The notes: generated from the letters alone by a model not told the origin. 64,000 nt of DNA from Clostridium sartagoforme (GCF_004794105.1 NZ_SRYR01000001.1:1475768-1539767), one strand, 5' to 3'; positions 1-9,705 are shown, numbered from the stretch's first letter. Program-made: numbers and translations.

Positions 1-864
1 TCTTCCCGGAATAGGTTTATAAATGGTATGAACTATTCCTAAAACCCCATAGCAATCTTTTACCGTATTAACTAAGATTCTTATAGCTGTTAAGTCAAAA
101 ATTTGTTCTATACTTTTATTTTTATTAACCATCTTTTTATAGATACTATAAAAATGCTTTGGTCTGCCGTCTATATCTGAATCAATTTCAGATTCCTCAA
201 GCTTTTTACTTAAATCCTCTTTAATTTCAGCAATATAAGTTTCTCTTTCAACTCTCTTTTCAGCTATTTCCTTAACTAAATCATAATATTCCTCTTCATG
301 TAAATATCTAAAAGCTAAGTCTTCTAGTTCCCATTTAATTTTAGAGATACCTAATCTATGTGCTAAAGGTGCATAAATATCTAAAGTTTCTTTAGCTTTT
401 TGCTTTTGTTTTGCCTTTGGCATAAACTTTAAAGTTCTTAAGTTATGAAGTCTATCTGCAAGCTTTATTATGATAACCCTTATATCTTTAGCCATTGCTA
501 AAAGCATTTTCCTTACATTATCAGCTTGCTGTTCTTCTTTAGTCTTATATTCAATCTTACCTAATTTCGTTACACCTTGCACTAAATTTGCAATTTCTTC
601 ATTAAAGGAATTTTTAATATCTTCATATGTATATTCAGTATCCTCAATAACATCATGTAAAAGACCTGCAACTATTGTACTAGTATCCATACCCATTTCA
701 GCTAATATTGATGCAACATCAACAGGATGAGTTACATAAGGCTCACCCGACTCTCTTTTTTGCTCTTTATGGGCATCACAAGCTAAATCATATGCTCGCT
801 TTACCATATCTTTATCTATATTATGGCAATTTTCATTAATTTTCTGCATTAAGTCTTCATACAT
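1..864 (-). CDS. relA: RelA/SpoT-family (p)ppGpp synthetase/hydrolase, N-terminal part (cut by window edge)
   Basis: Makes and degrades the stringent-response alarmone (p)ppGpp in the cytosol. I translated the minus strand from the ATG at 864: 288 codons stay open to base 1, so the C-terminal regulatory part lies outside the window. The HD hydrolase domain is visible (HPVDVASILAEM, then LLHDVIEDT and a later ADRLHNLRT), followed by the start of the synthetase domain (GRPKHFYSIYKKM). An AAAGGAG Shine-Dalgarno lies about 9 bases upstream of the start. Both the hydrolase HD motif and the first synthetase motif are intact, so it is probably bifunctional. Downstream of apt, an arrangement common in Firmicutes. 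Confidence 0.95.
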   Translation of the reverse strand, partial: MYEDLMQKINENCHNIDKDMVKRAYDLACDAHKEQKRESGEPYVTHPVDVASILAEMGMDTSTIVAGLLHDVIEDTEYTYEDIKNSFNEEIANLVQGVTKLGKIEYKTKEEQQADNVRKMLLAMAKDIRVIIIKLADRLHNLRTLKFMPKAKQKQKAKETLDIYAPLAHRLGISKIKWELEDLAFRYLHEEEYYDLVKEIAEKRVERETYIAEIKEDLSKKLEESEIDSDIDGRPKHFYSIYKKMVNKNKSIEQIFDLTAIRILVNTVKDCYGVLGIVHTIYKPIPGR

Positions 865-898
865 ATGGATAATCTCCTTTGATTTAGTCTAAAATAAT

Positions 899-927
899 TG
901 GCTGGTTTTAACAACCAGCCATTTTTT
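899..927 (+). terminator. Hairpin with T-tract between apt and relA
   Basis: A perfect 9-bp stem (899-907 pairing with 913-921, loop TTAAC) is followed on the plus strand by six T. All flanking genes are on the minus strand, where the hairpin is followed only by ATTATTTTAG. It may be a weak or bidirectional terminator, or an attenuator in front of relA. Confidence 0.5.
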
Positions 928-963
928 CTTATATTATATACTAATTAATTTAAATTTTCAATA

Positions 964-1166
964 ATATATATGTTTCAATAAACAGTCTACATTTTAAGTG
1001 CTAATATTATTTCAAGTAAAAAGTAACTTCAATGATAAATCACATCAATTGAAAGCATGAATCTTTTAATTTTTATATAAGTTGATTGTATATTCACATA
1101 AATTAAATATTTCTCATATAAAACATGCTTTTATAAAATATATAAACTTTATGGAAAGCTTATATA
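964..1166 (+). repeat. Interspersed repeat R1, copy A
   Basis: About 200 bp, AT-rich, aligning along its length with 14312-14516 and over its first half with 42666-42780. Shared blocks are TATATGTTTCAATAA, CTACATTTTAAGT, CAATTGAAAGC and TTTAATTTTTATATAAGTTG. The left end (ATATATATGTTTCAAT) resembles the inverse of the right end (ATGGAAAGCTTATATAT), as in a MITE. It abuts the apt stop codon. No ORF. Orientation is given by the left end as read on the plus strand. Confidence 0.75.
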
Positions 1167-1685
1167 TTAAAACTCATAATCAACTAAGGACATTACTTCA
1201 TATCCTTCAAGCTTACTTCTTCCATTAAGCCCTGTAAGTTCTATTGCAAAATCTAAAGTAACAACTTCTCCACCAGCTAATTCTACAAGCTTAGCTACTG
1301 CTTCAATTGTTCCTCCAGTTGCCAGTAAATCATCTACTATAGCAACTCTTTGACCTTTTTTAATTGCATCCTTATGTATTTGTAGTGTATCACTACCATA
1401 CTCTAAATCATAAGTCACAGAAACAGTTTCACCTGGTAATTTACCTGGTTTTCTTACTGGAACAAATCCAATTCCCATTGCATAAGCAACAGGTACTCCA
1501 TAAATAAATCCTCTGGCTTCTGGTCCTACTATTAAATCAATATTTTTATCTTTTAAATGCTCAACTATTTTATCTATAGAATATTTTAATGCTTCTCCGT
1601 CACCAATAACTGTTGTAATATCTTTAAAACTTATACCTTCTTTAGGAAAACCTTCAATCACTCTAATTTTTTCTTTTAGATTCAT
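1167..1685 (-). CDS. apt: Adenine phosphoribosyltransferase
   Basis: Purine salvage: adenine + PRPP to AMP + PPi, cytosolic. 172 aa, full length for the family. The PRPP-binding motif [13 protein letters not shown] is complete near residues 115-127, and the N-terminal [13 protein letters not shown] and GPEARGF segments are typical of APRT. A GGAGGAATTATTATG ribosome-binding site precedes the start. The stop codon lies right against repeat R1. Upstream lies the RecJ-like gene, downstream relA, so the three probably form one transcription unit. Confidence 0.97.
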   Translation of the reverse strand: MNLKEKIRVIEGFPKEGISFKDITTVIGDGEALKYSIDKIVEHLKDKNIDLIVGPEARGFIYGVPVAYAMGIGFVPVRKPGKLPGETVSVTYDLEYGSDTLQIHKDAIKKGQRVAIVDDLLATGGTIEAVAKLVELAGGEVVTLDFAIELTGLNGRSKLEGYEVMSLVDYEF

Positions 1686-1760
1686 AATAATTCCTCCATT
1701 ATTAAAAAATTATAAACTATATAAGTACCTATTATTATTTTACAATAATAAATTAAATAA

Positions 1761-2612
1761 TTATATAGTCATATTAGATTTATTCAAATATTTAGTTATT
1801 TGTACAGCTCTATCTTTTTTATTAGTAGTTAATAGCTCTATTATTATTCGAGCATTATCCATTTTCCTAACAGCATTAATAGTTGGTGTAATAAGTTCTA
1901 TAATTTTTAATATGCACTCATCATCCATCTCAACTATATTATAATAATTCATTATAGCTCTTAATCCATAATTATTAGTATTAATTAGGAATTTTCTACC
2001 TTCTTTTAGTATGACCCCATTTTCCCCTTTTAAAGGTACTTCTGCCCATTGCTCTCCTATTAATATTAAATCTAAATACTTATTAATGCTTTTTATATTA
2101 TAATAAATTGCTATGGCTTGCATTAATTTAAAGGTTAACCCGCTAATAGATAAATTTTTATATCTATACTGGCACCCTTTTTGATTCGGATTTATGTAAA
2201 TATAATTTCTTCCATTATTATCTTCTTTATTTTCCAATACTATCAAATCTATCCCAAGATCCCTACAAAGCTTTTCTTCTTCTTCTGAGCTTAAATCAAT
2301 TCCTAATGTAATTAAAAGCTGACCTCCTAGAAAGCTAACATTATTTTTTATACTTTCAGAAGTAATTCCAGAACCTGAATCCTCTTCATGAATAACGTAC
2401 TCTATATCTGCATTTAAATATTTTAAAACTAAATGTAGTGATGATATAGCACACAATCCATCAACATTTGATACACCGTAAATAACTATTTTATTTCTGT
2501 TATTTACTGCTTCTACCACATGTTCAATTGCTTTGTTCATATTTTTAAGTATAAAGGGATTATATCCAGTAATATAATTTGGACTATAAATACTCTCCCA
2601 AAACTTACGCAT
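1761..2612 (-). CDS. RecJ/DHH-fold protein with lost catalytic residues
   Basis: 283 aa, resembling the DHH core of RecJ single-strand exonuclease from end to end. The RecJ blocks are recognisable in order: IVIYGVSNVDG (where RecJ has GDYDVDG), LLITLGIDLSSEEEE (TVDCGISS), IDLIVLENKED (VIVTDHHE), YIYINPNQ (INP), then LILIGEQWAEVPLKGENGVIL (alGTIADvvPLxGENR). At each block the metal-binding Asp/His are replaced: DHH is ENK, and the late AD is AE. I infer a non-catalytic nucleic-acid- or nucleotide-binding relative, not a nuclease. Start: the ATG at 2612 follows a perfect GGAGGAG. An in-frame upstream extension would read through the secF terminator and is unlikely. Confidence 0.8.
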   Translation of the reverse strand: MRKFWESIYSPNYITGYNPFILKNMNKAIEHVVEAVNNRNKIVIYGVSNVDGLCAISSLHLVLKYLNADIEYVIHEEDSGSGITSESIKNNVSFLGGQLLITLGIDLSSEEEEKLCRDLGIDLIVLENKEDNNGRNYIYINPNQKGCQYRYKNLSISGLTFKLMQAIAIYYNIKSINKYLDLILIGEQWAEVPLKGENGVILKEGRKFLINTNNYGLRAIMNYYNIVEMDDECILKIIELITPTINAVRKMDNARIIIELLTTNKKDRAVQITKYLNKSNMTI

Positions 2613-2689
2613 TATAAACTCCTCCATAAAACTTAAGAAAACACATATATTATAATGTATAATCGCAAATATTACAAATGTTTTCTTGT

Positions 2690-2728
2690 AAAAAAATAAT
2701 AAACCCCCAAAATAATTTGGAGGTTTAT
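2690..2728 (-). terminator. Terminator of secDF
   Basis: Stem 2699-2711 with 2716-2728 (one mismatch), then a run of T on the minus strand (2690-2696). It lies directly downstream of the secF stop codon. Confidence 0.85.
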
Positions 2729-2744
2729 ACAACATTTTATAATA

Positions 2745-3626
2745 TTATGCTAATTCAGCTTTTGATTTCTTGTTTTTGTTAGCTTTTCTATCTTTTAATA
2801 TTACCCAAGTAGGAGCTGCTATAAATATAGATGAGTATGCTCCTGCAGCTATACCTATAATTAATGGGAAAGTAAATTCTCTAACTGTAGGTACAAAAAT
2901 ATTAACAGCTATTATTGTAACTAAAGTAGTCAATGTTGTATTAATAGATCTTGACATTGTTTGAGTTAAACTCTTATTAGCAAGTTCTGTGGAAGAAACT
3001 CTCCTCATATTCTTAGAGTTTTCTCTAATTCTATCAAAAATTACTATAGTATCATTAATTGAATAACCTACTATTGTTAAAACTGCTGCAATAAATGGTG
3101 TATTTACAGGAATATTAAAAATAGCAAACACACTAACTGTTATTAATAAATCATGAACTAATGCAATTATAGCTGCAATACCATAATTAAGTTCAAATCT
3201 TATAGCTATATAAACTAACATAGCAGCACAAGCTACAAATAAAGCTAAAATAGAATTTCTAGTTAATTCTTTACCTACTGAAGCACCTATTTCTTCTTGA
3301 GATAATAGGTCATCATCTTCTAAATTATATTTTTCTTGAAGCCCTTTGAAAACAGCAGATACCTTAGAACTATCAAAGTCTGTAGCCTTAATTTCATATT
3401 GATTTCCCTCAGCCTCATTAGTTACGGCGCCTGGTACAATTTCTTTAACAATTTCATCTGCTTCTGGCTTATTAAATCCTTCATTATATTGAATTACTAT
3501 CTTAGTCCCGCCTGAGAAATCTATACCAAAGTTTAAACCTTTAGTAAAAGTAAATCCTAATCCTATAACAATTATTATTATTGATAAGGCGAACCATAGC
3601 TTAGTTTTTTCTACTATCTTAAGCAT
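2745..3626 (-). CDS. secF: Protein translocase subunit SecF
   Basis: Membrane partner of SecD, using the proton gradient to help Sec-exported proteins leave the translocon. 293 aa from the ATG at 3626. Shows the N-terminal TM segment, the GLNFGIDFSGGTKI motif, the large extracytoplasmic loop and five C-terminal TM segments with GYSINDTIVIFDRIREN. The start overlaps the secD stop by 8 bases, and its Shine-Dalgarno (GAGAGGTG) lies inside secD, indicating translational coupling. A longer upstream reading has no ribosome-binding site. A terminator follows. Confidence 0.97.
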   Translation of the reverse strand: MLKIVEKTKLWFALSIIIIVIGLGFTFTKGLNFGIDFSGGTKIVIQYNEGFNKPEADEIVKEIVPGAVTNEAEGNQYEIKATDFDSSKVSAVFKGLQEKYNLEDDDLLSQEEIGASVGKELTRNSILALFVACAAMLVYIAIRFELNYGIAAIIALVHDLLITVSVFAIFNIPVNTPFIAAVLTIVGYSINDTIVIFDRIRENSKNMRRVSSTELANKSLTQTMSRSINTTLTTLVTIIAVNIFVPTVREFTFPLIIGIAAGAYSSIFIAAPTWVILKDRKANKNKKSKAELA

Positions 3627-4878
3627 TATTTTCACCTCTCTTAACTCTAAATTGTCCAAGACTCTTTAAAAGTCCTATTTCAACAGCTAAATTAATTAGT
3701 GTTTTAGTAACTATTAATGCCGTAAATAAACTTAATACTATACCTATCATAAGAGTTACAGCAAACCCTTTTACTGAACCAGATCCTATAAAGTAAAGTA
3801 TTAATGCAGCAATAAATGTAGTTGAATTTGAGTCTACAATTGAAGACATAGCATTTTCAAATCCTGCTTTAACTGCACTTTTAATAGATATTCCTCTAGA
3901 AAGTTCCTCTCTTATTCTTTCAAAAATAAGAATGTTTGCATCAACAGCCATACCAATAGTTAATAATAAAGCTGCTATGCCAGGTAGAGTTAATGTTACT
4001 TTCATTTCAGCAAACAATAATAAAACTAATGAAATATATAGAGTTAATGCAATACTAGCAAATATTCCTGGTACTCTATAATATATAATCATAAAAACAA
4101 ATATAAGTCCTACACCTATTGCCCCTGCTTTTAAAGCATTAGGCAGAGCTTCTGCTCCAAGTTGAGCACCAACATTCTTAACTGAAGCTGCCTCAACAGT
4201 TACTGGTAATGCACCAGAACTTATTACTCCTGCAAGCTTCTTCGCTTCATCCATTGAAGACATACCATTAATCACTGCTTTTCCATCAGTAATTGCATTT
4301 TGAACTACTGGAGAAGATACAGCTTCACCATCCATATATATACCTATACTTTTTCCTATGTTTTTTGCTGTAACATCAGCAAATTTTGATTGACCATCTT
4401 CATTTAACTCTAGTGAAACAACTGGTCTTGATGTATCATCTAATATAGCTGTTGCTTCTTTAACATCTTTTCCAGTTAAAACTACGTTACCCTCTGAATC
4501 TTTAAACTCTAAGTTTCCAGTCTTAGTAAGTCCATCAACTATTTCACTTGAATTAAATGCTCCAGGGATATCTATCCTAATTCTTTTGTCACCTTCAACA
4601 GTTACTACTGTTTCTGCAACCCCTATTTTATTTACTCTAAGTTCTAATAATTGCTTTGTTCTTTCTAACACATCAGACGAAACATCTTCGTCAACGATTT
4701 CCATCAAAACTGAAACTCCACCTTGAAGGTCAAGTCCCTTTGTAATTCCCTCATCAAAAGACTTTACTCTCCAACCTGCAACTTCTAAACCTTTAAACCC
4801 AATAAAGGCAAAGGAAATTATAATTACAACTGAAAGTAATAATAACACTGAGCTTTTGCTTTTACTTCTCCTCTTCAT
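3619..4878 (-). CDS. secD: Protein translocase subunit SecD
   Basis: Integral membrane component of the SecDF complex that assists late steps of Sec-dependent export. 419 aa. One N-terminal TM helix (about 8-28), the family motif ITKGLDLQGGVSVLMEI, the P1 head region, then five TM helices with GMAVDANILIFERIREEL. SecD and SecF are separate genes here, unlike the fused SecDF of Bacillus. Separated from the yajC pair by 164 bases with a hairpin, so it probably has its own promoter. Confidence 0.97.
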   Translation of the reverse strand: MKRRSKSKSSVLLLLSVVIIISFAFIGFKGLEVAGWRVKSFDEGITKGLDLQGGVSVLMEIVDEDVSSDVLERTKQLLELRVNKIGVAETVVTVEGDKRIRIDIPGAFNSSEIVDGLTKTGNLEFKDSEGNVVLTGKDVKEATAILDDTSRPVVSLELNEDGQSKFADVTAKNIGKSIGIYMDGEAVSSPVVQNAITDGKAVINGMSSMDEAKKLAGVISSGALPVTVEAASVKNVGAQLGAEALPNALKAGAIGVGLIFVFMIIYYRVPGIFASIALTLYISLVLLLFAEMKVTLTLPGIAALLLTIGMAVDANILIFERIREELSRGISIKSAVKAGFENAMSSIVDSNSTTFIAALILYFIGSGSVKGFAVTLMIGIVLSLFTALIVTKTLINLAVEIGLLKSLGQFRVKRGENNA

Positions 4879-5002
4879 GGTTTTCCCCCTCTAGTACATT
4901 TTCATTTAAATTATATATCTTATGTTAAGCAATATCAACTACTTTTAGTATTTTATGTAATTCAAATATACTTTACACATAAAAAATACCTTAATATGTA
5001 AA

Positions 5003-5033
5003 TAAAGTAAGAGAAAATATATCTCTTACTTTA
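5003..5033 (-). terminator. Hairpin downstream of the small membrane protein gene
   Basis: Perfect 12-bp inverted repeat (5003-5014 with 5022-5033, 7-base loop). On the minus strand it is followed by the T-rich TTTACATATT. Probably ends the yajC transcript before secD. Confidence 0.65.
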
Positions 5034-5042
5034 ATAATTTAA

Positions 5043-5411
5043 TTATAGGTTTATTCCAAGCATTCCTGATAGAAGTCCAATTAATATGCATAATGCAAAC
5101 TTCATAAAATCATAAATAGTTAGTGTAGCTTCAGCTCCAAAAATAATGCCAATTAAATATAAGACTATGTAAAACATGCAACCTACAGCTAATCCAACTA
5201 CCCACCCCTTGCTTCCATAGTTTTTCACTGCAAAAACAGATCCTACTACAAGAGATAAAGCTGTTATTACTACATAAATAATATTCAGGACATTTTCTTC
5301 TATAGGTAATTTATTCATCACTAATGAAAATATAATAGTAGCAATAAATGTAATTACCAAGGCACATAAAAGACCTCTAAAAATACTTTTGAAATAGTTT
5401 ACCCACTCCAT
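5043..5411 (-). CDS. Small membrane protein, TIGR04086-like
   Basis: 122 aa with four predicted TM segments (about 10-30, 42-62, 68-90, 98-120) and almost no soluble domain. The length, hydrophobic pattern and position beside yajC match the Firmicutes TIGR04086 family of unknown function. Start: the ATG at 5411 follows AGGGGGTG; an in-frame GTG three codons earlier would overlap the Shine-Dalgarno and is not chosen. That Shine-Dalgarno is part of a perfect hairpin (5420-5452), so translation may be controlled by folding. The link to protein export comes only from its neighbours. Confidence 0.75.
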   Translation of the reverse strand: MEWVNYFKSIFRGLLCALVITFIATIIFSLVMNKLPIEENVLNIIYVVITALSLVVGSVFAVKNYGSKGWVVGLAVGCMFYIVLYLIGIIFGAEATLTIYDFMKFALCILIGLLSGMLGINL

Positions 5412-5417
5412 AGAAAT

Positions 5418-5452
5418 CACCCCCTAGTACTAATCTATGATAGCCTAGGGGG
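5418..5452 (-). promoter_or_regulatory. Stem-loop enclosing the ribosome-binding site
   Basis: A perfect 8-bp stem, CCCCCTAG (minus strand 5452-5445) with CTAGGGGG (5427-5420), 17-base loop. The 3' arm is itself the Shine-Dalgarno of the membrane protein gene that starts at 5411. It lies 8 bases after the yajC stop and is not followed by a T-tract on the minus strand, so a translational role is likelier than termination. Confidence 0.6.
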
Positions 5453-5460
5453 CTTTATTC

Positions 5461-5736
5461 TTATTCTTCTACTTTATTTACCTTAGTAGCTATACCACTT
5501 TTTGAAATTTTAAGTTTAGTTCTTTCAGCACTTGACTCAATAACTACATAGTCATCTTCAACGATAACAACTCTTCCCATTATTCCGCCTCTAGTAATTA
5601 TTTCATCATTTTTTTCTATAGCAGAAATCATTTCATTATATTTTTTTGTTCTCTTCTTTTCTGGTAGTATTAATAAGAAATACATAAGACCGAACATTAA
5701 TGCAAATGGTAACACTAATGATAATATTGCTTCCAT
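5461..5736 (-). CDS. yajC: Preprotein translocase accessory subunit YajC
   Basis: 91 aa. One N-terminal TM helix (about 3-22), then the conserved LPEKKRTKKYNEM and KNDEIITRGGIMGRV segments of YajC. It associates with SecDF in the membrane; the reading is firm from sequence and context (secD and secF lie downstream). Followed closely by the TIGR04086-like gene. Confidence 0.95.
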   Translation of the reverse strand: MEAILSLVLPFALMFGLMYFLLILPEKKRTKKYNEMISAIEKNDEIITRGGIMGRVVIVEDDYVVIESSAERTKLKISKSGIATKVNKVEE

Positions 5737-5840
5737 TTAATTCATTCCCTTCATTATAACTTTTGTTTATATATTTTGATAATAAAAACTATAACTTAAT
5801 AATATAGTACTGTCAATTATATTAACAGATATTTAATACT

Positions 5841-6983
5841 TTAAGCTCTACCATTCCATTCTTTTAGCTTTTCTTCTTTAAACTCTTTAAAGTATCCTCC
5901 ATCAATTGCATTTCTGATATCTTCCATAAGTTTATTATAGAAATAAAGGTTATGAAGAACACAAAGTCTCATTGCAAGCATTTCCTTAGCCTTAAATAAA
6001 TGTCTGATATAAGCCCTTGTATAACTCTTGCAAGCTGGACACTGACAACCTTCATCTATTGGTCTAGTATCAAGTTCAAACTTAGCATTCATTAAATTAA
6101 TCTTTCCATCCCTCGTAAATACATGACCATGTCTACCATTTCTAGCTGGAAGTACACAATCAAAGAAGTCAACACCTCTGTCTACAGCTTCTAATATATT
6201 ACTTGGAAGTCCAACTCCCATTAGGTAAATAGGTTTATCTTCAGGTAAATGAGGAACTACAGCATCTATAACTCTATACATTTCTTCATGAGTTTCCCCT
6301 ACAGCAAGACCTCCAATAGCATATCCATCTAAGTCCATTTTAGTTATAGTTTTAGCATGCTCTATTCTAATATCTTCATAACAACCACCTTGGTTAATAC
6401 CAAAAAGCATTTGTTCTTTATTTATAGTTTCAGGCAGAGAATTTAACCTATCCATTTCTACCTTACATCTTTCAAGCCATCTAGTAGTTCTTGCTACAGA
6501 TTTCTCAACATAATCTCTAGTTGAAGGGTTTGGAATACATTCATCAAAAGCCATGGCTATAGTTGAAGCTAAGTTACTTTGTATTTGCATTGATTCTTCT
6601 GGTCCCATAAAGATCTTTTTACCATCTATATGAGAAGAGAAATAAACACCTTCTTCTTTTATTTTTCTCATTCCAGATAGAGAAAATACTTGGAATCCGC
6701 CTGAATCTGTAAGAATTGGTCTATCCCAGTTCATAAATTTATGTAATCCTCCAAGCTCAGCAACTACCTTGTCTGAAGGTCTTAAATGTAAATGATAAGT
6801 ATTAGAAAGCTCTACTTGACATCCTATTTCCTTCAAATCCATTGTAGAAACAGCACCCTTAATAACTGCTAATGTTCCTACATTCATAAATACTGGCGTT
6901 TCTATAGTTCCATGAGGAGTTTCAAACCTACCTCTTCTGGCCTTGCCATCCTTCTTTAATAAAGTATATCTTTTTTTACTCAA
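5841..6983 (-). CDS. tgt: tRNA-guanine(34) transglycosylase
   Basis: Exchanges G34 of tRNAs with GUN anticodons for preQ1 in queuosine synthesis. 380 aa. Catalytic region RPILTDSGGFQVFSL, the second active-site segment PVFMNVGT near the N terminus, and the zinc site CQCPACKSYTRAYIRH near residue 313. 21 bases downstream of queA, so the two steps before and after preQ1 insertion are co-transcribed. Confidence 0.98.
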   Translation of the reverse strand: MSKKRYTLLKKDGKARRGRFETPHGTIETPVFMNVGTLAVIKGAVSTMDLKEIGCQVELSNTYHLHLRPSDKVVAELGGLHKFMNWDRPILTDSGGFQVFSLSGMRKIKEEGVYFSSHIDGKKIFMGPEESMQIQSNLASTIAMAFDECIPNPSTRDYVEKSVARTTRWLERCKVEMDRLNSLPETINKEQMLFGINQGGCYEDIRIEHAKTITKMDLDGYAIGGLAVGETHEEMYRVIDAVVPHLPEDKPIYLMGVGLPSNILEAVDRGVDFFDCVLPARNGRHGHVFTRDGKINLMNAKFELDTRPIDEGCQCPACKSYTRAYIRHLFKAKEMLAMRLCVLHNLYFYNKLMEDIRNAIDGGYFKEFKEEKLKEWNGRA

Positions 6984-7004
6984 AATTTCACTTCCTCTTC
7001 TAGT

Positions 7005-8033
7005 TTACTCTTTTATAAGCATTGAATCTCCAAAGGAGAAAAATCTATATCTTTCTTTTACTGCTTCATTATAGGCATTCATAACATTTTCTTTTCCTGC
7101 AAGAGCAGAAACTAACATAATTAATGTTGACTCTGGTAAGTGGAAATTAGTTATTAATTCATCTATAACCTTATATTTATATCCTGGATAAAGGAAAATA
7201 TCTGTCCAACCACTTTGTTCTCTAACAAATCCATTTTCATCTCCAATGGTTTCTAATGTTCTTGTTGAAGTAGTACCTACAGCAATAACTTTATTGCCCC
7301 TCTTTTTAGTTTCATTAATTATATCTGCATTTTCCTTATCTAAATGATAGAATTCAGAGTGCATAATATGTTCATTAATATCATCTACCTTAACAGGCCT
7401 GAAAGTTCCAAGACCAACGTGCAGTGTTAAATATGCTATATTTATACCTTTTGCCTTAATTTCCTTTAATAATTCTTCTGTAAAGTGAAGACCTGCTGTT
7501 GGGGCTGCTGCCGAACCTTTTTCCTTAGAGTATACTGTTTGATATCTTTCCTTATCCTCTAGTCTTTCAGTTATATATGGCGGAAGTGGCATTTCCCCTA
7601 GTTCATCTAAAACTTGTTCAAATATACCATCATAACTAAATTCAATTATTCTATTTCCTTCTTCCACTATATCAACAACTTCACATTTAAGCTTACCTTC
7701 TCCAAAGGTAAATCTTTGCCCTATCTTGGCTCTTTTACCTGGTTTAGCTAAACATTCCCACTTATCTCCTTCTATTCTTTTTAACAGAAGAAATTCTATT
7801 TTCCCACCAGTATTTTCTTTTTCACCTATAAGCCTAGCTGGCATTACTCTTGTATTATTTAATACTAAAGTATCTCCTTCATTTAAATAATCTATCACAT
7901 CATGGAAAGATTTATGTTCTATACTTCCTGTCTTTTTATCTAAAACCATAAGTCTTGAAGCATCTCTTTTTTCTAAGGGATGTTGTGCAATTAATTCTTC
8001 TGGCAAATAAAAATCAAAATCACTTACTTTCAT
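7005..8033 (-). CDS. queA: S-adenosylmethionine:tRNA ribosyltransferase-isomerase
   Basis: Adds the cyclopentene ring from the ribosyl part of SAM to preQ1-tRNA, giving epoxyqueuosine. 342 aa, family length. Typical motifs: N-terminal [46 protein letters not shown] and [15 protein letters not shown]. Sits between ruvB and tgt in the same orientation with short gaps. Confidence 0.98.
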   Translation of the reverse strand: MKVSDFDFYLPEELIAQHPLEKRDASRLMVLDKKTGSIEHKSFHDVIDYLNEGDTLVLNNTRVMPARLIGEKENTGGKIEFLLLKRIEGDKWECLAKPGKRAKIGQRFTFGEGKLKCEVVDIVEEGNRIIEFSYDGIFEQVLDELGEMPLPPYITERLEDKERYQTVYSKEKGSAAAPTAGLHFTEELLKEIKAKGINIAYLTLHVGLGTFRPVKVDDINEHIMHSEFYHLDKENADIINETKKRGNKVIAVGTTSTRTLETIGDENGFVREQSGWTDIFLYPGYKYKVIDELITNFHLPESTLIMLVSALAGKENVMNAYNEAVKERYRFFSFGDSMLIKE

Positions 8034-8065
8034 TGTATTATCTCCTTATCTATGGTCATTCATTC

Positions 8066-9088
8066 TTAGAACAACTTTTGTTGCTCACCATTTAACTTTT
8101 TATTTTTGCTTCTCCCCAAATGTTCATAAGCCTTATCAGTTGCAATTCTTCCCCTTGAAGTTCTTACTATAAAACCTGTTTGAAGTAAATATGGTTCATA
8201 TACATCTTCAATAGTTCCAAGCTCCTCTCCAATAAAGTAGGACAATGTTTCTATACCTACTGGTCCTCCATTAAAGTTATCAATAATTGCTTCTAAAATT
8301 TTATTATCTACCCTATCAAAGCCTTTATTATCAACTTCAAGCAAATCTAAAGCAGCTTTAGCTTCCTTTGCACTTATTAATGAATTAGAATAAACTTCTG
8401 CATAATCTCTAACTCTTTTTAATAATCTATTAGCAATTCTAGGAGTACCTCTAGACCTTCTTGCAAGTTCTAGTGCTCCTTCTTCTGTAATATGGCAGTT
8501 TAGGACAAAAGCAGATCTTATTACAATCTCCTTAAGTTGTTCAACTGAATAATACTGCATATCACAAAGAACTCCAAATCTATCTCTAAGAGGAGATGTA
8601 AGCATTCCAATTCTAGTAGTTGCCCCTATTAAGGTAAACTTTGGCAAGTCCAATCTTATAGACTTTGCAGCTGCTCCTTTTCCTATTACAATATCTAGAA
8701 CATAGTCCTCCATTGCAGGATATAATATCTCTTCTACATTTCTATTAAGTCTATGAATTTCATCTATAAATAAAACATCATTATCCTTAAGGGTAGTAAG
8801 TATAGCTGCTAAATCACCAGCCCTTTCAATAGCAGGTCCTGATGTTATCTTAAGCTCTCCATCCATTTCTTTAGCTATAATATTAGCTAAAGTTGTCTTA
8901 CCAAGGCCTGGAGGCCCATAAAGAAGCACATGATCTAAGGCTTCGCTTCTATTTTGAGCAGCCTTAATAAAGATACTTAATCTCTCCTTGACCTTATCTT
9001 GCCCTATATATTCCTCTAAACTTTGAGGTCTTAAACTTAATACACTTCCGTCTTCAAATATTTCCTGTGGTGTTATTATTCTTTCCAT
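8066..9088 (-). CDS. ruvB: Holliday junction branch migration ATPase RuvB
   Basis: Hexameric AAA+ motor driving branch migration with RuvA. 340 aa from the ATG at 9088, which follows GAGAGGTGG; the in-frame extension upstream lacks a ribosome-binding site. Walker [15 protein letters not shown], Walker [10 protein letters not shown], sensor 1 GATTR and the C-terminal winged-helix segment RTSRGRIAT are present. 11 bases after the ruvA stop. Confidence 0.98.
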   Translation of the reverse strand: MERIITPQEIFEDGSVLSLRPQSLEEYIGQDKVKERLSIFIKAAQNRSEALDHVLLYGPPGLGKTTLANIIAKEMDGELKITSGPAIERAGDLAAILTTLKDNDVLFIDEIHRLNRNVEEILYPAMEDYVLDIVIGKGAAAKSIRLDLPKFTLIGATTRIGMLTSPLRDRFGVLCDMQYYSVEQLKEIVIRSAFVLNCHITEEGALELARRSRGTPRIANRLLKRVRDYAEVYSNSLISAKEAKAALDLLEVDNKGFDRVDNKILEAIIDNFNGGPVGIETLSYFIGEELGTIEDVYEPYLLQTGFIVRTSRGRIATDKAYEHLGRSKNKKLNGEQQKLF

Positions 9089-9099
9089 AATCCACCTCT

Positions 9100-9705
9100 C
9101 TATCCCATTAGAACCTTTAAACAATTCTTAATGATATTTTCTAAACTTTCAGTCTTATCTACCTTACTTAAAGCTGCTTCAGCTTCCTTCTCTGAATATC
9201 CTAATGCTAGCAGAGCACTTAAAGCTTCTGCAATATTCATAGTACTATTTGAAGCAATATCCATAAAATCTGATGAACTTTCATTATTACCTGAAATTTC
9301 TTCTTTCTTAATTTTATCCTTAAGCTCTAATATAATTCTCCCAGCGGTTTTCTTACCTATACCAGGCGCCTTACATAAGTGCTTATCATCACCCATCATA
9401 ATTGCATATCGTAAATTATTAATTCTACTAATAGATAATAATGATAACGCTGCCTTTGATCCTACACCATTAATGGATATTAACAATTTGAACATTTCAA
9501 GTTCTTCTTTTGTGTCAAATCCATAAAGCCCCATGAAGTCTTGTCTAACTATCTGTTCAAGATATAACTTAACTTCTTCATCTATCTTTGGCATAGCTGA
9601 CATAGTTGCACCTGAAGTAAACACCTTATATCCAATTCCATTATTTTCAACTATAATATAATCTTTATTTATTCCCTTATATCTTCCCTTTATGTATTCA
9701 AACAT
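9100..9705 (-). CDS. ruvA: Holliday junction branch migration protein RuvA
   Basis: Tetrameric Holliday-junction-binding subunit that loads RuvB. 201 aa from the ATG at 9705, preceded by AAGGAGTG. N-terminal OB domain ([11 protein letters not shown]), two helix-hairpin-helix motifs ([15 protein letters not shown] and [19 protein letters not shown]) and the C-terminal RuvB-binding domain ([17 protein letters not shown]). I found no clear LexA/SOS box upstream. Probably first gene of ruvAB-queA-tgt. Confidence 0.97.
   Translation of the reverse strand: MFEYIKGRYKGINKDYIIVENNGIGYKVFTSGATMSAMPKIDEEVKLYLEQIVRQDFMGLYGFDTKEELEMFKLLISINGVGSKAALSLLSISRINNLRYAIMMGDDKHLCKAPGIGKKTAGRIILELKDKIKKEEISGNNESSSDFMDIASNSTMNIAEALSALLALGYSEKEAEAALSKVDKTESLENIIKNCLKVLMG

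Larger units (their letters stand above)
865..1166. other. Intergenic region apt-relA: hairpin plus repeat R1
   Basis: This 302-base gap holds no gene. Its apt-proximal two thirds are repeat R1 copy A (964-1166); its relA-proximal part holds a 9-bp stem-loop (899-921). I see no convincing minus-strand sigma-A promoter for relA, so relA may be transcribed from apt through both structures. Confidence 0.7.

Noticed and set aside
1..864. Plus-strand open frame 470-730 inside the relA region
   Set aside because: It is the shadow of the intact relA frame on the minus strand, which has the HD and synthetase motifs and a ribosome-binding site.
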